Assembly (NCBI RefSeq): GCF_902459775.1
Contig: NZ_CABPSQ010000007.1
Location: 62,001 to 126,000, forward strand
Direction: 5' to 3'
DNA: 64,000 nt
DNA from: Pandoraea captiosa
GTDB taxonomy: Bacteria > Pseudomonadota > Gammaproteobacteria > Burkholderiales > Burkholderiaceae
The position numbers were made by a program, and so were the translations under genes. This document shows positions 25,307-33,423 of the stretch, in pieces; position 1 is the stretch's first letter, and each line of letters opens with the position of its first letter. The notes below the pieces were generated by a model that ran no database searches, had not been told where the DNA came from, and worked only from the letters and a program-made list of their open reading frames with translations.

Positions 25307-26347
25307 ATGCGAGCAAGCCTTGGCGTGCGTGCGCCGAAAGCCTTCGTGAAACCCTTTCTGGCGGCCGTCGTCGGCGCGTCGCTGGCGTTGGCCGCAGCCC
25401 CCGGGTTCGCCGCCGACAGCGGCAAGGTCACGATCATGGTGGGCGGCATCACCAAGATGATCTATCTGCCGGCCAAGCTGGCCGAGCAGCTCGGCTACTT
25501 CAAGGAAGAGGGGCTTAACGTCGAGTTGCTGTCGCAGCCCGCTGGCGTCGACGCCGAAAACGAATTGCTCGCCGGTGCCGTGCAGGCCGTGGTCGGTTTC
25601 TACGACCACTCCATCGACTTGCAGAGCAAGGGCAAGGAAATTCAGGCGATCGTCATCTTCGGTCAGGTGCCGGGTGAAGTCGAACTGGTCAATGCCAAGA
25701 GCAAGGACACCATCAAGAGCATGGCCGACGTGAAGGGCAAGACCCTTGGCGTGACCGGTCTCGGCTCGTCCACGAACTTTCTCACGCAGTACCTTGCGGC
25801 CAAGCACGGCCTGAAGTCGTCCGACTACTCGGTGCTGCCGGTCGGCGCCGACAATACCTTCATCGCCGCCATCAAGCAAAACCGTATCGATGCCGGCATG
25901 ACCACCGAGCCGACCGCCTCACAGCTCATCAAGACGGGCGACGCCGCCGTGCTCGTGGACATGCGCACGATGGAAGGCACGGTCGCCGCGCTCGGCGGCG
26001 CTTATCCCGCATCGAGCCTGTACGTGCAGCGCGCGTGGCTGGACAAGCACAAGCCTGAAGCCGCCAAGCTGGCCCGTGCTTTCGTGAAGACGCTCAAGTA
26101 CATCAACACGCACTCGGCGGCCGAGATTACCGAGAAGATGCCGAAGGACTACTACGGCAACAACAAGGCGCTGTACGTACAGGCCCTGCAGAACTCGCTG
26201 CCGATGTACTCGCCGGACGGCCGCATGCCCAAGGGCGGGCCGGAGACGGTGCTCAAGGTCCTCTCCGCGTTCAATCCGAACGTCAAGGGCAAGCACATCG
26301 ATCTGTCGAAGACGTACACCAACGAGTTCGTCGATCAGGTGAAGTAA
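25307..26347 (+). CDS. ABC transporter substrate-binding protein (NMT1/SsuA/TauA type)
   Basis: This is the periplasmic receptor of an ABC importer. The 346-residue product has a signal peptide (basic MRASLGVRAPKAFVKP, hydrophobic core, cleavage near GFAA-DSG at residues 34-37) and the NMT1/THI5-like fold signature KMIYLPAKLAEQLGYFKEEG, with the ligand pocket segment LGVTGLGSSTNF. GGAG lies before the ATG. It is followed by an ATPase and a permease. Family members bind sulfonates, nitrate, taurine or thiamine precursors; the ligand here is unresolved. Confidence 0.9.
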   Translation: MRASLGVRAPKAFVKPFLAAVVGASLALAAAPGFAADSGKVTIMVGGITKMIYLPAKLAEQLGYFKEEGLNVELLSQPAGVDAENELLAGAVQAVVGFYDHSIDLQSKGKEIQAIVIFGQVPGEVELVNAKSKDTIKSMADVKGKTLGVTGLGSSTNFLTQYLAAKHGLKSSDYSVLPVGADNTFIAAIKQNRIDAGMTTEPTASQLIKTGDAAVLVDMRTMEGTVAALGGAYPASSLYVQRAWLDKHKPEAAKLARAFVKTLKYINTHSAAEITEKMPKDYYGNNKALYVQALQNSLPMYSPDGRMPKGGPETVLKVLSAFNPNVKGKHIDLSKTYTNEFVDQVK

Positions 26348-26422
26348 GCCGGGTCGGGTGCGCGCGGCCGACGACGCGCAGCCCTTTCCCGTTTTCCGTT
26401 TCCCGTTCTGCGATGCAATGCC

Positions 26423-26464
26423 GAGCGCCCGCACCTGACGAAAGTCCGGTGTGCGGGGGCGCTC
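26423..26464 (+). other. stem-loop between binding-protein and ATPase genes
   Basis: GAGCGCC...GGCGCTC with an inner CACC/GGTG continuation forms a GC-rich hairpin with small bulges and no T-run. Such structures after binding-protein genes often stabilise upstream mRNA so that the receptor is made in excess over the membrane parts. The role here is inferred from position. Confidence 0.45.
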
Positions 26465-26512
26465 AACCCCAAGAAACCGTAACAACCGTTCCGACGTTAT
26501 CAGGAGCCGGGC

Positions 26513-27346
26513 ATGACCCAGACCCTTACCCCCACGGCACCGGCACGCGCAGCAAGCGCCGTGTCGCGCGATACGCCCGCCATCGAGTTCGACAATGTGT
26601 CGTGCCGCTTCATCTCGCCGGACGGCAAGGCCACCGTCGCGCTGCGCAACTTCAGCATGTCGGTGGCGCGCGGCGAGTTCGTCGCCATCGTCGGGCCGAC
26701 CGGCTGCGGCAAGTCGACCACGCTCTCGATGATCACCGGCCTGCTGCGCCCGACCGCCGGCAGCGTGCGGGTGATGGGCCAGCCCGTGAACGGCATCGAC
26801 CCGCGCATCGGCTTCGTCTTTCAGAACGACGCCGTCTTCCCGTGGCGCAGCGTGCGCGAGAACGTGGCCGCCGGGCCACTGTTTCGCGGGCAGTCGAAAG
26901 ACGCCGCCTATGCACTGGCGGACGAGTGGATTCGCCGCGTGGGGCTCGATAAGTTCGGCAGCCACTATCCGCATCAACTCTCCGGCGGCATGCGCAAACG
27001 CGTGGCGCTGGCGCAGACATTCATCAACAACCCCGAAATCCTGTTGATGGACGAACCGTTCTCCGCGCTCGACATGCAAACACGCACGCTGATGCAGGAC
27101 GAACTGCTGCAACTGTGGTCGTCGACCTCCGGCTCGGTGGTGTTCGTTACCCACGATCTGGAAGAAGCCATCGCGCTGGCCGACCGGGTGTTCGTGCTCA
27201 CTGCGCGCCCGGCCACGTTGAAGAACACGTACACGATCGATCTGCCGCGTCCGCGCGTGATGTCCGAGATTCGCTACGAACAGCGCTTCATCGACATCTC
27301 CCGCGAAATCTGGGCGGACCTGCGTGAAGAAGTGAAGATCGGCTGA
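26513..27346 (+). CDS. ABC transporter ATP-binding protein (SsuB/TauB type)
   Basis: The 277-residue ATPase energises the importer. It has Walker A GPTGCGKST near residue 62, a Q-loop FVFQNDAVFPW, the ABC signature LSGGMRKRVALAQ, Walker B ILLMDEPFSALD and the switch histidine in VVFVTHDLEEA. The combination DAVFPWRSVRENV is typical of nitrate/sulfonate/taurine importer ATPases. CAGGAG precedes the ATG. It lies 165 bases after the receptor gene and 26 bases before the permease. Confidence 0.95.
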   Translation: MTQTLTPTAPARAASAVSRDTPAIEFDNVSCRFISPDGKATVALRNFSMSVARGEFVAIVGPTGCGKSTTLSMITGLLRPTAGSVRVMGQPVNGIDPRIGFVFQNDAVFPWRSVRENVAAGPLFRGQSKDAAYALADEWIRRVGLDKFGSHYPHQLSGGMRKRVALAQTFINNPEILLMDEPFSALDMQTRTLMQDELLQLWSSTSGSVVFVTHDLEEAIALADRVFVLTARPATLKNTYTIDLPRPRVMSEIRYEQRFIDISREIWADLREEVKIG

Positions 27347-27372
27347 GCAAGGACGAACAAGGAGTCATGGAC

Positions 27373-28245
27373 ATGAGCGAACAAGCCGTGGTGGCAGCAA
27401 TGACGGGCATCGGCGACGCCGATCTCGCCCGCGAGGAAGCGGCGGCGCAACGCCGTATCAAACAACGTCGTGCGCTGGTCGTGTTCCTGCGCGTGGCGAT
27501 TCTGGTGGTCGGGCTGGGCGGCTGGGAACTGGCCGCGCGACTGGGCTGGATCGATCCCTTCTTCTTCTCGCAGCCGACGCTGATCGTGCAGCAGATTTAC
27601 GACTGGTGTGTCGAAGGCACGTCGCAGGGACCGCTGTGGACGCAGGTGCTCGTCACGCTCGAAGAGACCGTGCTGGGCTTCCTGATCGGTGGTGTGGCCG
27701 GCGTGATCTGCGGCATCGTGCTCGGGCGCAACAAGTTGCTTTCCGATGTTTTCAGTCTCTACATTCAGATCGCCAACTCGATTCCGCGCGTGGTGCTCGG
27801 CTCGATCTTCGTGATCGCGTTCGGTCTGGGCATGGCGTCGAAAGTCGCACTGGCCGTCGTGATGGTGTTCTTCGTGGTGTTCGCCAATGCGTTTCAGGGC
27901 GTACGGGAAGCCGACCGCTACATGATCGCGAATGCACAGATTCTGGGGGCGTCGCGCCGCCAGGTGACGATGTCGGTCGTGATTCCGTCGGCGCTGTCGT
28001 GGATTCTCGCGAGCCTGCACGTGAGCTTCGGCTTCGCGCTCGTGGGCGCGGTCGTCGGCGAATTCCTCGGCTCGAAGCAGGGCATCGGGCTGCTGATCTC
28101 GACGGCGCAGGGGGCCTTTAACGCGAGCGGCGTGTTCGCGGCCATGATCGTGCTGGCGGTCGTGGCGCTTGGCGCGGACTGGCTGCTCACTTCGCTTGAG
28201 AAACGTCTGCTGAAGTGGCGTCCGGCCGCATTCTCGAACGAGTAA
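27373..28245 (+). CDS. ABC transporter permease (SsuC/TauC type)
   Basis: This inner-membrane channel protein has about six hydrophobic helices and the ATPase-docking EAA loop (AYRYMIANAQILGASRRQVTMSVVIPSA region; the visible core is NAQILGASRRQ). Of two close ATGs, 27373 (MSEQAVVAAMTG) has the better distance to AAGGAG; the other is two codons earlier. It has 290 residues. The N-terminal 40 residues are charged and cytosolic. It is the last gene of the importer operon, and a strong terminator follows. Confidence 0.94.
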   Translation: MSEQAVVAAMTGIGDADLAREEAAAQRRIKQRRALVVFLRVAILVVGLGGWELAARLGWIDPFFFSQPTLIVQQIYDWCVEGTSQGPLWTQVLVTLEETVLGFLIGGVAGVICGIVLGRNKLLSDVFSLYIQIANSIPRVVLGSIFVIAFGLGMASKVALAVVMVFFVVFANAFQGVREADRYMIANAQILGASRRQVTMSVVIPSALSWILASLHVSFGFALVGAVVGEFLGSKQGIGLLISTAQGAFNASGVFAAMIVLAVVALGADWLLTSLEKRLLKWRPAAFSNE

Positions 28246-28274
28246 GTCCGCCGGAGCGTTTTGCTGCTGCCATC

Positions 28275-28315
28275 GACAAAGCGGCGCCCCCCGTGAAGGG
28301 AGGCGCCGCTTTGTC
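28275..28315. terminator. strong hairpin between convergent genes
   Basis: A 14-bp perfect stem (GACAAAGCGGCGCC / GGCGCCGCTTTGTC) encloses a further CCC/GGG pairing. It lies 29 bases after the permease stop and 43 bases from the stop of the convergent lipoprotein gene, so it probably serves both directions. The T-run is interrupted (TTTGTCCTTT). Confidence 0.8.
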
Positions 28316-28358
28316 CTTTGGAGACGACCCGGGTCGTCAGTCGTCGATCGTCGGTGCG

Positions 28359-28961
28359 TCAGATCTTGAGCTTCGTGACCTTCGTGCCTTCGATGTTCAG
28401 GTTGGCCATGAGACCAGCGTTGGTCATCACAATCACTTCCACCGGCGAGGTGGCGGTGTTCAGATCGACCGCACCGTTCGCCCCGATCTTGACCACGGCC
28501 ACCGACGCGTCGGCCCCTGCCGTCCAGCCATCCGTGCGCTGGAATTTGTCGAGCGCGTCCTGCGTCATGAACAGGAAGATGACGGCCTTCGACTGGGCAC
28601 CGATTTGCAGACCGAACGAGGCGGTCACGGTGTTGTAATAGCCCTTGGTGGCGCCACCGACACGCAATGCCCCTTCGCCGTATTCGCCACCCACGACGAA
28701 ACCGGCTTGCAGCACGGACGGGAACACCAATACGCCATGCGCCTTGTTGACCAGTTCGCGCGACCCCTTCACGGACGCGTACATCTTGTCGAGCGCACCG
28801 CTCACGGCGGAATCGATTTCACGACGCTTGTTGGTGTTGGCGCCGGCAGAACTGTCGCTCTTGTCGGCTTGCGACGGCGTGGTGGTCGTGCAACCAGCCA
28901 GCGCGAATGCGGCGGCGGCAACGGCTGCGGAAGATTTCATCAGGAATTCGCGTTTTTGCAT
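28359..28961 (-). CDS. YSC84/SYLF-type lipoprotein
   Basis: This is a lipid-anchored protein with a SYLF (YSC84-like) domain. The start at 28961 follows the strong Shine-Dalgarno sequence GGAGGGAG and gives 200 residues: a lipoprotein signal with lipobox LAGC (Cys24), a short Ser/Thr/Lys linker, then the domain (AHGVLVFPSVLQAGFVVGGEYGEG, SFGLQIGAQSKAVIFLFMTQ). It resembles the small Burkholderia lipoproteins of this fold, whose role is not settled; eukaryotic SYLF domains bind phosphoinositides. It is a single-gene unit. Confidence 0.9.
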   Translation of the reverse strand: MQKREFLMKSSAAVAAAAFALAGCTTTTPSQADKSDSSAGANTNKRREIDSAVSGALDKMYASVKGSRELVNKAHGVLVFPSVLQAGFVVGGEYGEGALRVGGATKGYYNTVTASFGLQIGAQSKAVIFLFMTQDALDKFQRTDGWTAGADASVAVVKIGANGAVDLNTATSPVEVIVMTNAGLMANLNIEGTKVTKLKI

Positions 28962-29251
28962 TTTCTCCCTCCGGAAAGCGTGTGCCGCGCGCAAAGCGTG
29001 ACGGCGTGGATGCGGATAAAACGTCAGGCCGATGAGAAGGCTCCTGACGGAGCCAAGCCCAACGGCAATGAAGCGGATGAAGAGGACGATCGTTTTGGCA
29101 TCCGACGGATGCCGGGGACCGGCCAGAGAGCGTAGCGTGCCATCCGCTTTCATGATCGAGCCCTTTTTCGAGCATGGATGGCAATGCATCGGCGTGACGT
29201 CGATTATGCGGCCTCTGCCGGTATTGTCAAGAAAATCGCGCGATAAGTTCC

Positions 29252-29278
29252 GCTAACGTGATGCTAACTTTCGCTAAC
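29252..29278. repeat. three phased GCTAAC direct repeats
   Basis: GCTAAC occurs at 29252, 29263 and 29273, that is at 11- and 10-bp spacing, one DNA turn apart. They lie just after the stop of the 29293 gene and about 290 bases upstream of the YSC84-type lipoprotein. Helically phased short repeats suggest a protein binding site, but none is identified. The rest of 28962-29292 shows no gene. Confidence 0.5.
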
Positions 29279-29292
29279 TTGTAGGTGTGCGC

Positions 29293-29796
29293 CTACGTGC
29301 ACTCGCGCATGTATTGCTCTTTGAGCGCTTTGCGCGGGTTTGTGCGTGTAGGAATGTCGACGCGATTGCCTGCGGGTGAGTCCACACGCTGATCGCGGGT
29401 GTACACCGGCTTGTCCGGCGTGTTGGCGATCTTGTCGGCGAGGGCGCGGCAGTGTTCGCGTCGGTTCGGCTCGGCACTCGCGGCGGTTGCCGACTGTGCG
29501 GCGGCCTGATCGCGTGCGGCCTGAGAGCACTGGTCGGCGGGGAGTGGGCGACCGACGCTGTCGAAGCACACGGGCGTTTGTGCGAACGCAAAACCGCTGG
29601 CGCCGAGCAAGGCTGTGGCGGCAACGACTTTCCACAGCGCGTGCGTGGACCGACGAGGCGTAGGTGCGCCGTCAAACTCGGGACTGCCAAGTAATGTGGA
29701 CGGGAATGCGGGCGTGGCGCCGGATACGGCGCCGGCAGGTTTCGATGGCTCGGAACTCAGGAACATCGGGGACAGCGTGGCGGTGCGGCGTGGCAT
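29293..29796 (-). CDS. hypothetical secreted protein
   Basis: I do not recognise this gene. From the ATG at 29796, 7 bases after GAGGAG, it has 167 residues. A Pro/Ser-rich 50-residue leader is followed by a hydrophobic stretch and a plausible signal-peptidase site (GFAFA-QTPV, near residue 72). The exported part is small and charged, with three cysteines (CFDS, DQCSQ, REHC), plus a C-terminal MRECT. The unusually long segment before the hydrophobic core is odd and leaves open a later non-ATG start. It lies 41 bases downstream of the BaeR-like gene and may share its transcript. Confidence 0.6.
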   Translation of the reverse strand: MPRRTATLSPMFLSSEPSKPAGAVSGATPAFPSTLLGSPEFDGAPTPRRSTHALWKVVAATALLGASGFAFAQTPVCFDSVGRPLPADQCSQAARDQAAAQSATAASAEPNRREHCRALADKIANTPDKPVYTRDQRVDSPAGNRVDIPTRTNPRKALKEQYMRECT

Positions 29797-29837
29797 CGAC
29801 ATTCTCCTCAATGGATCCCGCTTTGGCGCGGGTGCGC

Positions 29838-30719
29838 CTATTCTGGCATCGCCGCTGCCGGGTTGTCGATAGCCGCGACGTCACGTCGCGCTGCGAGCGC
29901 GCCCGGACGGTCCGTTCGCAATTCGAGCCGGTACCCCACGCCATAGATCGAACGCACGATTTCTTCGTCCGGCCGGATCGCCTGCAATTTGCGTCGAAGA
30001 TTCTTGATGTGGCTGTCGACCGTGCGGTCCGCGACCACCCGATGGTCGTCGTACATGCGATCGAGCAGATGAGCGCGTGGAAAGGTCTTGTCGGGATGGC
30101 TCGCCAGCGTGGCGAGCAGGCGCAGTTCGACCGGGGTGAGCGGTAGCTCGTGCCCATCGAGTCGGGCATGATGGCGCACGGCGTCGATCACAAGCGCCGG
30201 CGTTGGCGGCGCGGTGCTGCTCGCCGCAGCGCCGGCCACCGCCGCGTTGCCCCGCACCCGACGCAAAATGGCCTTGACTCGCGCCACGACTTCCCGCGGA
30301 CTGAAGGGCTTGCAGATATAGTCGTCGGCGCCCAGTTCGAGGCCCAGCAGACGGTCGGTCTCGGCCGCGCGGGCAGTGAGCATCACGATGGGCACTTCGG
30401 AGACCTCGCGCACCGCGCGGCACACCTCCAGGCCGTCCATGCCGGGCAACATCAGATCGAGCAGCACCAGTCGCGGCTCGGTGACGCGCACGGCGGGCAG
30501 CACGTCACGTCCGTCCGTCAGAATCCGGCAGGGCATGCCGGCCACGCGCAGATACTCGGCGAGCAATGCGGCGAGCTTCGGTTCGTCCTCGACGATCAGG
30601 ATCGGCGCGCTGTCGGGGAGCGTTGCCGCAACGGGGGGCGATGCGCCGCTCGCGGCAGAAGACGGAAGCGCAAGTGCGGGCGAAATGCTCTGCGAGGATG
30701 TCGACGAGTGCGTGTGCAT
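29838..30719 (-). CDS. OmpR-family response regulator (BaeR-like)
   Basis: The ATG at 30719 gives 293 residues. An unusual Ser/Ala-rich N-terminal extension of about 38 residues precedes the receiver domain (APILIVEDEPKLAALLAEYL; phosphoacceptor in LVLLDLMLPGMDG; Lys in GADDYICKPFSPREV). The C-terminal winged helix (FPRAHLLDRMYDDHRVVADRTVD) is typical of BaeR/RstA-like regulators. The kinase gene lies 11 bases upstream. Baeyer-type envelope stress control is only suggested by similarity. Confidence 0.92.
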   Translation of the reverse strand: MHTHSSTSSQSISPALALPSSAASGASPPVAATLPDSAPILIVEDEPKLAALLAEYLRVAGMPCRILTDGRDVLPAVRVTEPRLVLLDLMLPGMDGLEVCRAVREVSEVPIVMLTARAAETDRLLGLELGADDYICKPFSPREVVARVKAILRRVRGNAAVAGAAASSTAPPTPALVIDAVRHHARLDGHELPLTPVELRLLATLASHPDKTFPRAHLLDRMYDDHRVVADRTVDSHIKNLRRKLQAIRPDEEIVRSIYGVGYRLELRTDRPGALAARRDVAAIDNPAAAMPE

Positions 30720-30730
30720 GGCGGGCGGGC

Positions 30731-31834
30731 TCAACTCAGGGTCGTCAGGGTTTGGGTGCCGAAGCAAGTGGTGGCCGCGCTCAGCGCACAGGCCGATGAA
30801 GGGGAGGTGAGGGCGGCCGCATTCTGACGCGGCAGCGTGATCGACAGCGCCAGCCCGCCCAGCGGCGAATGCCGCGCGACGATCTGGCCACCGTGCGCTT
30901 CCACGATGTGTTTGCACAACGCCAGGCCGAGGCCGGCGCCACCGCTGCGTCGACTGCGCGAGGCCTCCACACGGAAGAGCCGCTCGAACAGTCGGGGCAG
31001 CGCGTCGTTAGGCACGCCGGGCTCGGAGTCTTCGATATCGAGACGCAAATGCGCGTCGGTTGCCGACAGATACACGCCGACCGCGCCACCGCCGTCGGTG
31101 TAGCGCAACGAATTCTCGAACAAATTGCCGATCAGCTGGGTGAGACGGTGCAGGTCGCCGTCGATCATGAGGGTCTCGTCGGGCAGATGGACGTTCAGCG
31201 AAATGCCCTTCGCCTCGAACCAGTCGCGAAACGCGTTCACCGAGGTCGCCACGTGTTCGGTCATGTCGACGGGCGCAAATTCGTAGGTGAGCGCACCCAC
31301 ATCCGAGAGCGACAACTCGTACAGATCGTCGATCAACTTCGACAACTGCGAGATTTCCACGCGCAGCGAGGCGAGGGCGTCCTGCGTGAGCGGGCGCACG
31401 CCGTCTTCCATCGCTTCGATTTCACCGCGAAGTATCGAGAGCGGGGTGCGCAGCTCATGCGAGATGTCGGCGAGCAAGTTGCGACGCAAGCGGTCGTTCT
31501 GCGCGAGCGTGTCAGCCAGACGGTTCAGGTCGATGGCCAGCCGCGCGAGCTCGTCGCCACCGGCAGTGGGCACGCGTACGCTGTAGTCGCCCGTCGCCAT
31601 GCGGTGCGTGGCTTCGAGCAGGGGGGTGACGGGCACGAGCAGCCGTTGTGCAACGCGCAGCGCGATGGCGCCCAGCAGCGCCACGCCGAGAATCGTCAGG
31701 TACATCAGATTGTCGCCACGCAGCCAGTCATGCCCGCTCACGGCCGCCCGCACGACGACCGTCGTGGCCGCCATCGTGACCAGACCCGTCGCGAAGATCG
31801 CGAGGAAAAGCTTGCGGGCGATGCCTGAGTTCAT
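30731..31834 (-). CDS. BaeS-like sensor histidine kinase with a very short periplasmic loop
   Basis: The 367-residue kinase has two membrane helices (about residues 8-30 and 43-62) separated by only about 12 residues, then HAMP (RMATGDYSVRVPTAGGDELA), the phosphoacceptor LLADISHELRTPLSILRG near residue 125, and the HATPase motifs N (GNLFENSLRYTDGGG) and G2 (GGAGLGLALCKHIV). The order matches BaeS, but the periplasmic sensor domain is missing, so it may sense within the membrane or through a partner. It is co-transcribed with the regulator and divergent from the orphan flgH. Confidence 0.93.
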   Translation of the reverse strand: MNSGIARKLFLAIFATGLVTMAATTVVVRAAVSGHDWLRGDNLMYLTILGVALLGAIALRVAQRLLVPVTPLLEATHRMATGDYSVRVPTAGGDELARLAIDLNRLADTLAQNDRLRRNLLADISHELRTPLSILRGEIEAMEDGVRPLTQDALASLRVEISQLSKLIDDLYELSLSDVGALTYEFAPVDMTEHVATSVNAFRDWFEAKGISLNVHLPDETLMIDGDLHRLTQLIGNLFENSLRYTDGGGAVGVYLSATDAHLRLDIEDSEPGVPNDALPRLFERLFRVEASRSRRSGGAGLGLALCKHIVEAHGGQIVARHSPLGGLALSITLPRQNAAALTSPSSACALSAATTCFGTQTLTTLS

Positions 31835-32176
31835 GCGTTGGGTGCGTTCGACTCAATGGGTTGGAGAACCGGCTCGACGGGGACAAAGCCTCACGAGCGG
31901 AATCACTCGACCCGGTCGGGCGAATGTCGCCTGGCCCGGGTCGGCGCGCCATTCTCTCAGCTTCGGCCGGCGGCGCGTCGGGCCTCCACAAATTTTCCTC
32001 TATTTGTGCGCAGTGACTCCACCGGCGCTTCTTACTATGCCTCTCGAAGCCGGTTGCCGCACCGTCGTCTTCCTGTGTTCGGGTCTGCTACCGAGGACCC
32101 ATCGGTTCCATCGTTTATCTCATTCTCGAAAGACATCCGGATGCGGCATCCGGGAACGGCGCGGGGGCGCCTCACC
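31835..32176. other. divergent region between the BaeS-like kinase and flgH-like genes
   Basis: The 342 bases contain no convincing gene. The frame of the flgH-like gene stays open upstream to 31838, but that extension has no homologous character. An AT-richer patch near 31985-32005 (ACAAATTTTCCTCTATTTG) is the best place for promoters. I found no clear operator repeat. Confidence 0.45.
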
Positions 32177-32890
32177 ATGTCGAAACTCTCGATGCTGGCG
32201 CACATGGCTGCGCGTGTCCTGCTGCGCGCACCCGCGCGGGCGGCAATGTTTGCGCTCACCGTCACGGGCGCCGCGCTGGGCGGGTGTTCCAGTCCGCAGG
32301 TGACGACCACGCCCATGGCCGTGATGCCGATGCCGCGCGTGGCGAACGTGCAGACCGCGGGATCCATCTATCAGCCGACGACGGCGACGAACTGGTTTGA
32401 GACGCCGGTCGCGCACCGTGTCGGCGACCTGCTGACGATCGCCGTGTCCGAGAACTCGACCGGCGCGAGCAAATCGCAGAGCGACACCACGCGCAACGCG
32501 AGCGCGACGGCCAAGAGCGCCAAGGCCGACGGGGCCGATTCGGTGCTGGAGCGGTGGTTCAACATCGGTCAGCAGGCGAGCAGCTTCAAGGGCAATGGCA
32601 GCAATACGTCGAGTTCGGCGCTGACCGGCACCATCGCTGTGGCGATCGTGGAGGTGTTACCCAACGGCGCTTATGTCGTGGGCGGCGAAAAGCAGGTCAT
32701 GCAGGGGCGCAACATGGAGACGTTCCGGTTCACCGGCGTGGTGAATAAATTCGATATTTCTCCGGCCAACGTGGTGGCGTCGAGCAAGGTCGGTCAAGCC
32801 AGGGTCGCACGCGTGGACGACGGCCAGGTCGCCAGCGGTACCAGCGGCGGTTGGTTGCAGTCGATCCTGCTCGACGTATCGCCTTTCTGA
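32177..32890 (+). CDS. flgH: orphan FlgH-like L-ring lipoprotein
   Basis: FlgH forms the outer-membrane L-ring of the basal body. The ATG at 32177 gives 237 residues with a long lipoprotein signal and lipobox LGGC (Cys37). The mature part keeps the family core: GSIYQ, HRVGDLLTIAVSENSTGASKSQS, then SGTLxV-like LTGTIAVAIVEVLPNGAYVVGGEKQV, FRFTGVVNKFDISPANVV and the C-terminal GWLQSILLDVSPF. It is not beside flgG or flgI, so a second copy probably exists elsewhere. It overlaps the next lipoprotein gene by one base (TGATG). A start at 32141 is also possible. Confidence 0.88.
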   Translation: MSKLSMLAHMAARVLLRAPARAAMFALTVTGAALGGCSSPQVTTTPMAVMPMPRVANVQTAGSIYQPTTATNWFETPVAHRVGDLLTIAVSENSTGASKSQSDTTRNASATAKSAKADGADSVLERWFNIGQQASSFKGNGSNTSSSALTGTIAVAIVEVLPNGAYVVGGEKQVMQGRNMETFRFTGVVNKFDISPANVVASSKVGQARVARVDDGQVASGTSGGWLQSILLDVSPF

Positions 32891-33423
32891 TGAAGCGCCT
32901 CGCGATGGTGCTGGCGCTGGCAGCGGCGGCCAGCACGAGTCTGGGCGGTTGTCTCTTTGCAACGCCTGCGCCCGTGATCGCGGCGCAGGTGGCGGCCACG
33001 ATGGTGTCCACCGGCGTGGTGCTCTCCGACCAGTTGCCGTCGGTGGCGCCGCCGACGGAGCCGGCCGCGCCTGAACTGCTCTCGCGCGGCATGTGCATCG
33101 AACTCTCGCCGGACGGCATTTCCGATCTATTGCCCGCGATTCAGGGTCGTCTGCGGGCGTATGGCATCGTCAGCACGATCTACAGCCCCGGCACCTGGCC
33201 GACGGGCTGTGTCGTCCTCAATTACACGGTGCGGCGCGCGTGGCGCAACTCGCTGTGGGGAAACTCGCCAAGCGAGTATCTGGCGTACGCCACGCTCACG
33301 CTCAGTCAGAACGGGGCTGTCATCAATACGGTGTATTTCGACGGGCGGTCGTCAACGGTGGAGTCCTGGGCGGCGTCGAATTCGCGCATGGCGCAACTGG
33401 TGGATCGGCTGGTGGTTTTTTGA
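32890..33423 (+). CDS. hypothetical lipoprotein paired with the orphan FlgH
   Basis: The ATG overlaps the flgH-like stop codon by one base and gives 177 residues. A compact lipoprotein signal ends at SLGGC (Cys21). The mature region contains LSPDGISDLLPAIQGRLRAY and a C-terminal block NSPSEYLAYATLTL...MAQLVDRLVVF, reminiscent of Sbal_3080-type lipoproteins of unknown function; that resemblance is weak and from memory. Translational coupling to the FlgH-like protein suggests they work in the same outer-membrane structure. The last 101 bases overlap, antisense, the end of the gene at 33323. Confidence 0.75.
   Translation: MKRLAMVLALAAAASTSLGGCLFATPAPVIAAQVAATMVSTGVVLSDQLPSVAPPTEPAAPELLSRGMCIELSPDGISDLLPAIQGRLRAYGIVSTIYSPGTWPTGCVVLNYTVRRAWRNSLWGNSPSEYLAYATLTLSQNGAVINTVYFDGRSSTVESWAASNSRMAQLVDRLVVF

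Noticed and set aside
28359-29189. The 276-codon version of the YSC84-type gene.
   Set aside because: The GGAGGGAG element and the lipoprotein signal place the start at 28961.
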